Shown: piece after piece, positions 25,016 through 33,132 of the stretch | Layout of the letters: each line of letters opens with the position of its first letter | Position numbering within the stretch: position 1 is the stretch's first letter | DNA from: Lachnospiraceae bacterium | GTDB lineage: Bacteria > Bacillota > Clostridia > Lachnospirales > Lachnospiraceae | Length of the DNA stretch: 64,000 nt | Direction: 5' to 3' | Assembly: GCA_017520425.1 (NCBI GenBank) | Contig: JAFXFO010000040.1 | Location: forward strand, 27,968-91,967 | Translations under genes and position numbers: made by a program | The notes under the pieces: generated by a model | Databases searched by the model: none | Seen by the model: the letters and a program-made list of their open reading frames with translations, nothing else | Told to the model about the DNA's origin: nothing

Positions 25016-25910
25016 AGATCAATTTGATGAATGGAAAGAGATTATTGAGACTGTGGCAAGGGAACTGGGAAGAAGTGAACAAATGGTTGAGAAAGACACC
25101 ATTCAGTCTATGTTTTTACATGAGTTGGCAAAGTCGGAACTACCATTTGTATTCAAAGGAGGGACTTCGCTTTCCAAGGTATATCATTTGATTGAGCGCT
25201 TTTCCGAGGATATAGATTTATCCATGAAGCGTAAACCTACACAATCAGAGAAAGTAAAAGCAAAGGAATTAATTATTGATATTGCTGAAGAGTTAGGATT
25301 GAAGTTGTTGAATTCGGGGGAAGTTATGTCCCGGTATGATTACAATAAATACGTGTTTAAATATAACTCTATGTTTGCTACAGTACCTTTAGAGATTATT
25401 GTGGAAACAAACTATTGTCTGGCGGCATATCCTGCAAAGGAGAAAAGCGTAGGTAGTTTTGTTGGAGATTTTTGTAAGAATCGGGGAATCACATTGCCTA
25501 TCTCTTTCGACGCAGCAGAAGTGATTATGAATGTTCAAACAGCAGAGAGAACATTGATAGACAAGGTATTTGCAGTGTGTGATTATAGAATACAGAATAT
25601 GTTGGACAGGGATTCCAGACATTTATACGATATATGTAAGTTATTAGCACAAGTGGAACTAAATGCGTACATGGATGAGTTGATTGATGCGGTTAGAGAT
25701 GATAGAATGAAATCTAAGAACAATCCCTCTGCACGGCTTCAATACAATATTCCGAAGATGTTAAAAGAAATTATTAATAGTAGATTTTATGAATCAGATT
25801 ACAGAAACGTTACACAGAAATTACTTTATGAGGATGTTTCGTATGATTATGCAGTAGAGCATGGAATTGCGATAATAGCGGAGTCAGATATATTTGAATA
25901 TAAGAAATGA
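25002..25910 (+). CDS. AbiEii/AbiGii-type nucleotidyltransferase toxin
   Basis: A 302-residue nucleotidyltransferase. The catalytic motif is VFKGGTSLSKVYHLIERFSE plus DIDLS (GGTS..DxD, residues about 47-72). Downstream are RTLIDKVFAVCDYRIQ and RDSRHLYDICKLLAQV, typical of AbiEii toxins. AbiEii-type enzymes transfer nucleotides to RNA (tRNA acceptor stems in studied relatives) and stop growth or block phage. The gene overlaps the antitoxin gene by 14 bp. It probably acts in phage defence or element maintenance within this accessory block. Confidence 0.88.
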   Translation: MSWYKDQFDEWKEIIETVARELGRSEQMVEKDTIQSMFLHELAKSELPFVFKGGTSLSKVYHLIERFSEDIDLSMKRKPTQSEKVKAKELIIDIAEELGLKLLNSGEVMSRYDYNKYVFKYNSMFATVPLEIIVETNYCLAAYPAKEKSVGSFVGDFCKNRGITLPISFDAAEVIMNVQTAERTLIDKVFAVCDYRIQNMLDRDSRHLYDICKLLAQVELNAYMDELIDAVRDDRMKSKNNPSARLQYNIPKMLKEIINSRFYESDYRNVTQKLLYEDVSYDYAVEHGIAIIAESDIFEYKK

Positions 25911-25919
25911 GGAAACATA

Positions 25920-26114
25920 ATGAAAAAAGCAATCTCTGTCCTATGGACAATTTTTATAATATGCATTATTGTTTTTATCATATCTTTCTTTGTGGTAGAA
26001 AGTACAGTGGGAATGTGGCGAGTGTTTTCCATTGTAATGCCGTTAGCCGGAATTTCCTTATGGGGGGCCATTGTTTTATGGGCATTGGATGATTGGCGTT
26101 CGAGGAAGAGGTAG
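25920..26114 (+). CDS. Small two-TM membrane protein, unrecognised
   Basis: A 64-residue protein with two hydrophobic helices (ISVLWTIFIICIIVFIISFF and VFSIVMPLAGISLWGAIVLW) and a basic C-terminus (DDWRSRKR). GAGGAA lies 6-7 nt before the ATG. It sits 9 bp after the AbiEii-like toxin stop codon in the same direction, so it may be part of that operon. I do not recognise the family. Confidence 0.6.
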   Translation: MKKAISVLWTIFIICIIVFIISFFVVESTVGMWRVFSIVMPLAGISLWGAIVLWALDDWRSRKR

Positions 26115-26152
26115 TTACGATAGATTATGAGAAATGTGGAAGGAGAAGTAAG

Positions 26153-26692
26153 ATGAAAGCCTTAGTAATCAATTGTAGCCCGGTGAGAAACGGAGCAACG
26201 GCAGAAATAGTGACAGTGGTGTCGGAATGTTTAAAGGAAAAGCATGAGGTAAAAAGCATTTGCATTGATGATTATAAGTTTGGCTTCTGCGTAGGGTGCA
26301 GGACTTGTCATACAACGGCAAAATGCATTCAGCAGGATGATATAGACAAGATTATGGCAGAGTACCAGTGGGCGGATATCATTGTGTCTGTGGCACCTTC
26401 TTATTGGGCGGACGTGCCCGGGCAGTTCAAAGCTTTTATCGACCGATGTACTCCCTGGTGTAATACCCATGAGCCCCATGCTACCATAAGTGGTGGAAAG
26501 AAGGGATACGCCATAGCATTGCGTACCGGTCCCAGTATGCGGGAGTGTGAACGTATCATTGAAAGTATCGAGCATTTTTATGGGCATCTGGAGATTGAGT
26601 GTTGTGGACATCTGGGGTTATGTTCCATAGAATTTAAGGAAGCGGTGGAAGCAAGGAAGGACGAGATTACAGAGTTTTGTGAGAGGATGTAA
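26153..26692 (+). CDS. Flavodoxin-family / NADPH-dependent FMN reductase-like protein
   Basis: A 179-residue flavoprotein-like protein. MKALVINCSPVRNGATAEIV is the phosphate-binding start of the flavodoxin_2/FMN_red fold. CVGCRTCHTTAKCIQQDDID is the cysteine-containing segment typical of the iron-sulfur flavoprotein-like group, and APSYWADVPGQFKAFIDRCT is the second FMN loop. It probably acts as an NAD(P)H-dependent oxidoreductase. The ATG at 26153 is preceded by AAGGAG at about 6-7 nt. Confidence 0.87.
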   Translation: MKALVINCSPVRNGATAEIVTVVSECLKEKHEVKSICIDDYKFGFCVGCRTCHTTAKCIQQDDIDKIMAEYQWADIIVSVAPSYWADVPGQFKAFIDRCTPWCNTHEPHATISGGKKGYAIALRTGPSMRECERIIESIEHFYGHLEIECCGHLGLCSIEFKEAVEARKDEITEFCERM

Positions 26693-26730
26693 ATTCGGCG
26701 GATAAATGACCTTAGGCAAGGAGGTACCAT

Positions 26731-27045
26731 ATGGAAAAACTAAAACAATTAGCCATCGGCATGAACCATAGATTCCCGGAGGGAAATGACGCTTTTCAAA
26801 TCACCACTCGTCTGCTGGAAGAATGCGGAGAAGTGGCGAAAGAAGTAAACAGACTTGAAAAAAGCGGTACCAAGGTGCTTCGGCACGGAAACGGAACCAA
26901 GGAAGATTTGGCAAGTGAAATTAAGGATGCCATGAATGCCTTGATGCAATTGGCAATTCATTATGATGCGGTGGAACAGGTGCAGGCTTCCATTGAAAAA
27001 TCCATTGAACAGCTATCACAAGAAGGACATATAGAGGGGGAGTAA
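26731..27045 (+). CDS. MazG-like nucleotide pyrophosphohydrolase
   Basis: A 104-residue all-alpha NTP pyrophosphatase of the MazG superfamily. The metal-binding motifs are RLLEECGEVAKEVNRLE (ExxE) and LASEIKDAMNALMQLA (ExxD), residues about 30-78. Such enzymes clear non-canonical or excess (d)NTPs. A GGAGG site lies upstream, and the stop codon overlaps the next gene's region. It is found among other small accessory enzymes. Confidence 0.88.
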   Translation: MEKLKQLAIGMNHRFPEGNDAFQITTRLLEECGEVAKEVNRLEKSGTKVLRHGNGTKEDLASEIKDAMNALMQLAIHYDAVEQVQASIEKSIEQLSQEGHIEGE

Positions 27046-27048
27046 ATG

Positions 27049-27564
27049 ATGGGTAAAAGTATTGTGTTTTCATTTCCGGGTAAACGTGGAGAAGAGATCC
27101 CCCTTCTTTATTTTGGGGCAAAGCATTATGTGGATAAGGGGTATGAAAAGGTTTATATCCGGCATCCGGCTTCCGGAAATGGTTTGGAAGAAGTGTATGA
27201 AAACGCAAAAGCCATATTGAGGTCTTATGATTTCAGCGAGTACGAAGAAAGTGTTTTTGTGGGAAAAAGTATGGGTACGGTTGTGGCTTGTAAGCTGAAA
27301 GCGGAACTGCAGATAGATGCCTCCTTAGTATTGTTTACACCTTTGAAGGATACATTGCCCTACATAAAATCGGATAATCGCATTGTTTTGGCGGCGGCCG
27401 GTGATAATGACCGTTTCCTGGAGTGGGAAGTTTTACGTGATCACTGCGAAAGAGAAAATGTGCCTTATTACATAGAGCCGGGTGTGGGTCACGCTATGGA
27501 AGTGAAGGATGATTTGGCAAAGAATTTGCAGGTAATCAGCAATGTGATTGGACAGTTGAAATAG
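27049..27564 (+). CDS. Small alpha/beta hydrolase
   Basis: A 171-residue alpha/beta hydrolase of the small type. The nucleophile elbow is VFVGKSMGTVVACKL (GxSxG as GKSMG). The acid is probably Asp in AAAGDNDRFLEW, and the histidine is in GVGHAMEVKDD near the C-terminus. The substrate is unknown. The gene begins immediately after the MazG-like gene; ATG 27049 gives better spacing from GGGGGAG than ATG 27046. The two are likely co-translated. Confidence 0.8.
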   Translation: MGKSIVFSFPGKRGEEIPLLYFGAKHYVDKGYEKVYIRHPASGNGLEEVYENAKAILRSYDFSEYEESVFVGKSMGTVVACKLKAELQIDASLVLFTPLKDTLPYIKSDNRIVLAAAGDNDRFLEWEVLRDHCERENVPYYIEPGVGHAMEVKDDLAKNLQVISNVIGQLK

Positions 27565-27599
27565 GCGTAAAGATTGAGCTATTAAAAGGGGAGAGAATT

Positions 27600-28139
27600 A
27601 TGGAACAGAAAATGCAAAAGAAACGTTTTGTTTTTACAGAAAGTGATATAGCAGAGGGGAAGTATGCGGCTTGGGATTTGATACAGCCCCTTTGGTATAA
27701 CGTAAGCATTTATGATGGGGTGGAAGTGTACAACAGGGACTTAGAGGCATTTACGGAAGGGCAACGTAAGCTATTGGCATTAATGTGGTATGATTCGGAG
27801 GTTTGCAATGGTGGACATGATCAGTTTTTCTTCAATTCTACAGGTATTGTCTGGAAGGATGCTATAGAGGGAATGCACATGATTGGCGCCGAGGAAATTG
27901 CTGCCAATTTCCAAAAGGCTATAGACATGTTTGGCGGAGAAGTTCCTTTTGACAGAGATGAACGTGGTGATATGTTAGATGAACTGAGCGAAAAGGAAGA
28001 TTTCGATGATTTCGAGGAAATTGATAGCTTTTATTATGAGAATGATGAGTTGAGCGCTTTGATGTATGAATATGTGAAAAGTCATCCGGCAGAGTTTGTA
28101 GTGGATGGGGAGTATGATTATTTCGAGGTGGATATGTAG
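27600..28139 (+). CDS. DMP19/DUF4375-family protein
   Basis: A 179-residue protein. The stretch LLALMWYDSEVCNGGHDQFF, then FNSTGIVW and the later GAEEIAANFQKAIDMFGG, matches the DMP19-like DUF4375 domain. In Neisseria the DNA-mimic protein DMP19 carries a related fold, while many bacterial copies occur among immunity-like genes. The C-terminal third is very acidic (SEKEDFDDFEEIDSFYY). It is the first of four small genes between 27.6 and 29.7 kb that look like an immunity-gene-style series. Confidence 0.75.
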   Translation: MEQKMQKKRFVFTESDIAEGKYAAWDLIQPLWYNVSIYDGVEVYNRDLEAFTEGQRKLLALMWYDSEVCNGGHDQFFFNSTGIVWKDAIEGMHMIGAEEIAANFQKAIDMFGGEVPFDRDERGDMLDELSEKEDFDDFEEIDSFYYENDELSALMYEYVKSHPAEFVVDGEYDYFEVDM

Positions 28140-28168
28140 GACGGCAAGTCTTGAAAGTAGTTGGAAGA

Positions 28169-28209
28169 CTTTGGACATATACATAAAAAGAGTCTTGCTA
28201 TGTCCAAAG
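28169..28209. other. Inverted repeat downstream of the DUF4375 gene
   Basis: CTTTGGACATA (28169-28179) is perfectly complementary to TATGTCCAAAG (28199-28209), with AAGACT/AGTCTT complementarity nearby. No T-run follows, so it is not a clear terminator. It lies 30 bp after the DUF4375 stop. Confidence 0.45.
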
Positions 28210-28235
28210 ATGTGCCCCCCGTTTGTGAGAGGGTA

Positions 28236-28260
28236 GTATACAAGACATTGAATTTAGGAG
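28236..28260 (+). repeat. 25-nt direct repeat, copy 1 (orphan leader)
   Basis: The 25-nt sequence beginning GTATACAAGACATTG and ending TTTAGGAG is identical to 29245-29269. At this copy the embedded AGGAG is not correctly spaced to any start codon; the next likely ATG is 75 nt away. Confidence 0.85.
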
Positions 28261-28334
28261 CATTGGTATTATTTATCTGTGCCAGAGACTACTTAATAGA
28301 AAGAATAATTGATGTTTGGAGGATAAGTGAGAGA

Positions 28335-28727
28335 ATGGAAAAACAGGTTAAAAAATTAGATTCTTTTGCACCGGAAGATGGGCATATTGAAAGCGTATTG
28401 GTGGGAGTGCAGAAATTAAAAGTGTCTTTTCAAGATTGGAGGGGAAAACAATTGGTGATTCTGTTTCATGATGTGGAGGAGTTTCACGGCATGGATAGCG
28501 AATGGCAGTGTATACTTAATCAAGACATTAGCGAATTTACCACACGCGAGCTGGAAAATGATATTAATGAGTATTGTTTTGTGGGTGCATGGGATGAAAA
28601 CGCGTTCCTAAAAATCAGAGGTAAATCTATGGAAATATATGAAGTTGGCGTATCTAAATCAATTGAAACAGCATTGTTTGAGGTTGGATTGGATTATATT
28701 GGAGAACAGTTGCCGGAAATGGACTAG
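28335..28727 (+). CDS. Unrecognised acidic small protein, possibly immunity-like
   Basis: A 130-residue acidic protein I do not recognise. It is predicted soluble and of mixed alpha/beta type, with KLKVSFQDWRGKQLVILFHD resembling a beta-hairpin and a C-terminal amphipathic helix. GGAGGAT lies upstream of the ATG at 28335. The frame is open further upstream through the 25-nt repeat, but no start there has a good ribosome site. Size, acidity and neighbours are like those of immunity proteins; this is a guess from context. Confidence 0.55.
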   Translation: MEKQVKKLDSFAPEDGHIESVLVGVQKLKVSFQDWRGKQLVILFHDVEEFHGMDSEWQCILNQDISEFTTRELENDINEYCFVGAWDENAFLKIRGKSMEIYEVGVSKSIETALFEVGLDYIGEQLPEMD

Positions 28728-28828
28728 TACATGCGATTAAGTTGCGTGAATGCGTTTCATGAAACTTACACAGAGATGTCCATATACAACTCCGGAAATA
28801 ATAAACATATTGCAATTGGAGAAAACAA

Positions 28829-29215
28829 ATGAAATGGTTTACTCATGTTTCTCAAAACACCGAAGAACAATTAGGTAGTGGATTCACAAAGCATGGATTT
28901 GAGAAACGCAAGGACGAAAGCAAGAAGATTTGCGTGAAAATAAAAGAGAGTACATATCAATTTGATTATGAAACAAATAAATTATATGAAATTCCAAGTG
29001 AAAATATCAAATTTGCAATATGTATTAGTGGCAGAGAATTAATCTTGTTTATTAATAAGGGCTTCATACCCGGGAATGATACAACCAGTCCGTACAGAAC
29101 CTTTTATGAGGGATTAATGAAGGAACCATTCAAGCTTTGCTATCCGTTTAATGAGCAGGTGATTATTGAGGCGAAGAAAGGAAACAGATTTGTGTTTTCG
29201 ATAGTGAATGCTTAG
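28829..29215 (+). CDS. Unrecognised small protein
   Basis: A 128-residue protein of unknown family. The N-terminal half is charged (FTKHGFEKRKDESKKICVKI). The middle has beta-like strands (KFAICISGRELILFINKG), and the C-terminus reads VIIEAKKGNRFVFSIVNA. A weak GGAG site 7 nt upstream of the ATG supports translation. Base composition is clearly more AT-rich than leuS or transketolase nearby, which agrees with transfer. It lies between two genes associated with the 25-nt repeat. Confidence 0.55.
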   Translation: MKWFTHVSQNTEEQLGSGFTKHGFEKRKDESKKICVKIKESTYQFDYETNKLYEIPSENIKFAICISGRELILFINKGFIPGNDTTSPYRTFYEGLMKEPFKLCYPFNEQVIIEAKKGNRFVFSIVNA

Positions 29216-29244
29216 TACAAACTTATGGGTTGGTGATCCTGGCG

Positions 29245-29269
29245 GTATACAAGACATTGAATTTAGGAG
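29245..29269 (+). repeat. 25-nt direct repeat, copy 2 (working leader)
   Basis: Identical to 28236-28260. Here the repeat supplies AGGAGG, 7 nt before the ATG at 29278, so this copy serves as the translation leader of the next gene. Confidence 0.85.
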
Positions 29270-29277
29270 GAGATTTT

Positions 29278-29721
29278 ATGATTAACTGGTTACATGAGGA
29301 AGAAGGATATTGTGAAGGTGAGTTTAAAAGTGCTTTTTTCCGAAACGAGGGAAATAGTGAAGACTTGTTCGTATATGCTGCAAATCCTGAGTTAAGTGAA
29401 GGGGCAGGAAAGTGTGTTGATGCATTTAATCATCTTTCCGAGATTGAAATAAGTGAAATCTGCAAGGGGATTATTTGTTATGTGAAAGAGAGTGACAGGT
29501 ATGAAGGTTATGATTTGCCTGATTTAGAAAGTGAATTAGATATTTTGAATTACTGCTGGTTTTTTTCGTTGTACGTTAATATGTTGAGAGATGATGATGA
29601 GATTTCCTACTGTATTGAAGGGGAAGGAGATTGGGGCGATTTGATTGGTTTTGTCATTAGTGGTGGCAAACTGATTTATGTGGGGACGGATTATTTTGAA
29701 TTTATGAAAGAAGAGGAGTAA
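29278..29721 (+). CDS. Unrecognised acidic small protein, possibly immunity-like
   Basis: A 147-residue strongly acidic protein (many Glu/Asp: MINWLHEEEGYCEGEFK, YEGYDLPDLESELDILNYCW). It has no signal peptide or membrane segment. I do not recognise the family. Small acidic soluble proteins in such series are often immunity proteins to polymorphic toxins, but no toxin gene is adjacent. The ribosome site comes from the 25-nt repeat. Confidence 0.55.
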   Translation: MINWLHEEEGYCEGEFKSAFFRNEGNSEDLFVYAANPELSEGAGKCVDAFNHLSEIEISEICKGIICYVKESDRYEGYDLPDLESELDILNYCWFFSLYVNMLRDDDEISYCIEGEGDWGDLIGFVISGGKLIYVGTDYFEFMKEEE

Positions 29722-29821
29722 CAAGAACCTTTTGACGACACCAATCATTATGATGTATAATAGCCATGCCGACAAAACAGTACATTATGTAAGGCGCCAC
29801 GCGCCGGAAAGGAAATAGATT

Positions 29822-30520
29822 ATGCTAGAAGAATTAAAGAAAAAAGTGTATGAAGCAAATATGGACCTGCCCAAGTATGGTCTGGTGACCTTTACCTGGG
29901 GTAATGTAAGTGCCATCGACAGAGAAAGCGGCTTGTTTGTAATTAAGCCCAGTGGCGTAGAATATGACAAGCTGACTCCCGAAGATATGGTAGTTATGGA
30001 CTTGGAAGGCAATAAGGTGGAGGGTAGATACAATCCTTCTTCTGATACCGCGACCCATTTGGAGCTGTACAAGGCATTCCCTGAAATCGGCGGTGTAGTA
30101 CATACTCATTCTTCCTATGCCACCAGCTGGGCGCAGGCAGGCAGAAGCATTCCTTGCTACGGAACCACTCATGCAGATTATATCTACGGTGAGGTTCCCT
30201 GTGTAAGATGCTTAACAAAGGAAGAAATTGAAGAAGCTTATGAGACCAATACCGGTCTGTTAATCGTGGATGAATTCAAGCGTATGGACAAGGATCCTAT
30301 GGCAGTGCCTGCAGTGCTCTGCAAGAACCATGGTCCTTTCGCATGGGGTAAGGATGCTCATGATGCAGTACATAACGCAGTGGTATTGGAAGAGGTGGCA
30401 AAGATGGCTTATCGAGCTGAGACCATCAATCCCCGTATCCAGCCTGCACCCCAGGAACTCCAGGATAAGCATTATTATAGAAAGCACGGTGCTAATGCTT
30501 ACTACGGACAGAACGTGTAA
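29822..30520 (+). CDS. araD: L-ribulose-5-phosphate 4-epimerase
   Basis: A 232-residue class II aldolase/epimerase that converts L-ribulose-5-phosphate to D-xylulose-5-phosphate. Recognisable parts are [40 protein letters not shown], the zinc-binding [12 protein letters not shown] and [13 protein letters not shown], and [10 protein letters not shown]. The length is typical (about 231). Its product feeds the transketolase encoded at 33133-34915. It likely pairs with the FGGY kinase at 18667, from which it is separated by the accessory block. Confidence 0.95.
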   Translation: MLEELKKKVYEANMDLPKYGLVTFTWGNVSAIDRESGLFVIKPSGVEYDKLTPEDMVVMDLEGNKVEGRYNPSSDTATHLELYKAFPEIGGVVHTHSSYATSWAQAGRSIPCYGTTHADYIYGEVPCVRCLTKEEIEEAYETNTGLLIVDEFKRMDKDPMAVPAVLCKNHGPFAWGKDAHDAVHNAVVLEEVAKMAYRAETINPRIQPAPQELQDKHYYRKHGANAYYGQNV

Positions 30521-30526
30521 AAGCAT

Positions 30527-30555
30527 TTGACATTTCCCATATAACCTACTAAAAT
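30527..30555 (+). promoter_or_regulatory. Sigma-A-type promoter of leuS
   Basis: TTGACA (30527-30532) and TAAAAT (30550-30555) with a 17-bp spacer, 50 bp before the leuS ATG. No T-box leader fits into this short interval. Confidence 0.75.
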
Positions 30556-30605
30556 AATAATTTAGTAAATTAAAGCGTAACAATTAAACGAAAAGAGGCA
30601 AAAAA

Positions 30606-33029
30606 ATGGAACGAGTTTATAATCCCAAAGAAGTGGAACCCAAATGGCAGAAATATTGGGCAGAGAACCACACCTTCAAAACTGATGTGTGGGACTTCAG
30701 TAAGCCCAAATATTATGCACTGGATATGTTCCCTTATCCTTCCGGAGTAGGTCTTCATGCAGGCCATCCCGAAGGCTATACAGCAACCGATATTATTTCC
30801 CGTATGAAGCGTATGCAGGGCTACAATGTATTGCATCCCATGGGCTACGATTCCTTCGGTCTGCCCGCAGAGCAGTATGCGGTAAGCACCGGTAATCATC
30901 CCAACGGATTTACCCAGGACAATATTGAGACCTTCTCTAAGCAGTTAACAGAGCTGGGCTTTGACTATGACTGGGACAAGATGATTGCAACCAGTGACCC
31001 TGATTTCTATAAGTGGACCCAGTGGATTTTCAAGCAGTTATATCTGGATGGCTATGCAAAGTACATCGATATGCCTGTAAACTGGTGCGAGGAGTTGGGA
31101 ACCGTTCTTTCCAATGATGAGGTTATCGATGGTAAGAGTGAACGTGGCGGCTACCCTGTAATCCGTAAGAATATGAAGCAGTGGGTTATCAATCAGCCTG
31201 CTTTTGCAGAGAAGCTGTTGGATGGCTTGGAGGAAATCGACTGGCCTGAGTCTACCAAGGATATCCAGAGACACTGGATTGGCAAGTCCGAAGGTGTGGA
31301 AGTGGATTTTGAAATCGTAGGCGGCGGTAAGTTCTCCATCTACACCACTTGTATCGAAACCATCTATGGTATCACCTTTATGGTACTGGCTCCCGACGGA
31401 CAGATTGTAAAGGATTTGATGCCTCGCGTAGAAAATAAAGAAGAAGTACAGGCTTATATCGACGAGACCTTGAAGAAGAACGATATGGACCGTACCGAAT
31501 TAAATAAGACCAAATCCGGTTGTCCTTTGAAGGGCTTGTATGCCATTAACCCTGTAAACGGCAAGGAAGTGCCTCTTTACATCGGTGACTTCGTATTGGC
31601 AAGCTACGGTACCGGTGCGGTTATGGCAGTACCTTCTCACGACCAGCGTGACTTTGAGTACGCTATCGCACACAACATCCCTATGATTCAGGTAATCGAA
31701 GGCAGAGATGTAAGCGAGTGTGCATTTGAAAAGGGCGATTATTTGGGCAAGGGCTGTAAGCTCATGAATTCTGAGGAGTTCACCGGCCTTACTGTAGAAG
31801 AAGCAAAAGAAGCTATCACCTGCAAGCTGGAGAAGCAGGGTGTGGCTCGTCGTACCGTAAATTATCACTTCCGTGAGTGGATTTTTGCACGTCAGCGTTA
31901 CTGGGGTGAGCCTGTGCCTGTGGTACATGGCGAGGACGGACAGATTCATGTGCTTGACGATGCAGAGCTTCCTTTGATTCTGCCTGAATTGGAAGATTAC
32001 AAGGGCAAAAACGGCAAGGCACCTTTGGAAAATGCAGAAGAGTGGAAGCACTATGATGCAAATGGTATTAAGGGTCTTCGTGAGACCTCTACCATGCCCG
32101 GTAGTGCAGGCTCCAGTTGGTATTTCTTAAGATACATTGACCCTAAGAATGAGAACGAGTTTGCAAATCAGGAGCTTTTGAAGCACTGGATGCCCGTAGA
32201 CCTTTATATCGGTGGTCCCGAGCATGCGGTAGGTCACTTGATTTACTCCAGAATCTGGAACCGTTATCTGTATGACAAGGGCTTGTCCCCTGTAAAGGAG
32301 CCTTTTAAGAAGCTGGTACACCAGGGTATGATTCTTGGTGCTAACGGTATCAAGATGGGTAAGCGTTTCCCTGAATTCGTAGTAAATCCCAGCGATGTAG
32401 TGGATGAATTCGGTGCAGATACCTTAAGACTTTACGAGATGTTTATGGGACCTTTGGAGGTTTCTAAGCCTTGGAGCCCTCAGGGTGTAGAAGGTGCCAG
32501 AAGATTCATCAACCGTGTTTGGGCATACTTTACCAACGAAGACAGAATCAGCGAAGACAACGACGGCACTTTGACAAAGGTATATCATCAGACCGTAAAG
32601 AAAGTAACAAGCGACTTCGAACAGCTTGGCTTTAATACTGCTATCAGCCAGATGATGATCTTTATGAACGCTGCATACAAGACCGACAAGTGTCCCAGAG
32701 AGTACGCAGAAGGTATCGTGAAGATGTTCTCCTGCATCTGCCCTCATGTAGGTGAGGAAATGTGGCAGATTCTGGGTCACGAGGATACCATTGCTTACGA
32801 GCCTTGGCCTACCTATGATGAAGAGGCTTTGAAGGAAGACAGTGTAGAAATCGGTATCCAGGTAAACGGTAAGGTAAAGGGTGTTGTTGAGGTTGGTGTA
32901 AACGAGGAAAGTGACTCTGCACTGGCTAAGGCAAAGGCAGTTCCCGCAGTTCAGGCGGCTATGGAAGGCAAGACCGTTGTAAAGGAAATTTACGTAAAGG
33001 GCAAAATCATCAATATTGTTGTAAAATAG
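30606..33029 (+). CDS. leuS: Leucyl-tRNA synthetase
   Basis: An 807-residue class I synthetase charging tRNA-Leu. The HIGH-type motif is YPSGVGLHAGHPEGYTATD. The KMSKS loop is a variant (GIKMGKRFPEFVVNP). The CP1 editing domain contains SYGTGAVMAVPSHDQRDFEY with the conserved Asp. The usual threonine-rich editing motif TTRxDT reads TTCIETIYGITFM, so the Arg is Cys. The region around residue 160 (CEELGTVLSNDEVIDGKSER) lacks the zinc-ribbon cysteines of E. coli LeuRS. The length and remaining motifs are normal, so it should be functional. Confidence 0.96.
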   Translation: MERVYNPKEVEPKWQKYWAENHTFKTDVWDFSKPKYYALDMFPYPSGVGLHAGHPEGYTATDIISRMKRMQGYNVLHPMGYDSFGLPAEQYAVSTGNHPNGFTQDNIETFSKQLTELGFDYDWDKMIATSDPDFYKWTQWIFKQLYLDGYAKYIDMPVNWCEELGTVLSNDEVIDGKSERGGYPVIRKNMKQWVINQPAFAEKLLDGLEEIDWPESTKDIQRHWIGKSEGVEVDFEIVGGGKFSIYTTCIETIYGITFMVLAPDGQIVKDLMPRVENKEEVQAYIDETLKKNDMDRTELNKTKSGCPLKGLYAINPVNGKEVPLYIGDFVLASYGTGAVMAVPSHDQRDFEYAIAHNIPMIQVIEGRDVSECAFEKGDYLGKGCKLMNSEEFTGLTVEEAKEAITCKLEKQGVARRTVNYHFREWIFARQRYWGEPVPVVHGEDGQIHVLDDAELPLILPELEDYKGKNGKAPLENAEEWKHYDANGIKGLRETSTMPGSAGSSWYFLRYIDPKNENEFANQELLKHWMPVDLYIGGPEHAVGHLIYSRIWNRYLYDKGLSPVKEPFKKLVHQGMILGANGIKMGKRFPEFVVNPSDVVDEFGADTLRLYEMFMGPLEVSKPWSPQGVEGARRFINRVWAYFTNEDRISEDNDGTLTKVYHQTVKKVTSDFEQLGFNTAISQMMIFMNAAYKTDKCPREYAEGIVKMFSCICPHVGEEMWQILGHEDTIAYEPWPTYDEEALKEDSVEIGIQVNGKVKGVVEVGVNEESDSALAKAKAVPAVQAAMEGKTVVKEIYVKGKIINIVVK

Positions 33030-33132
33030 CGTGATTTTCCGTATAAAATGCGACTAGACTATAGGAAATTTCTATGTTAGTATTATTTAGAAAGTAGATT
33101 ACAAAGCCATTAAATGGCAGAATGGAGGAACC

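Noticed and set aside
30521-30605. T-box in front of leuS
   Set aside because: The interval is only 85 bp, has a complete promoter ending 50 bp from the ATG, and no T-box sequence or terminator.
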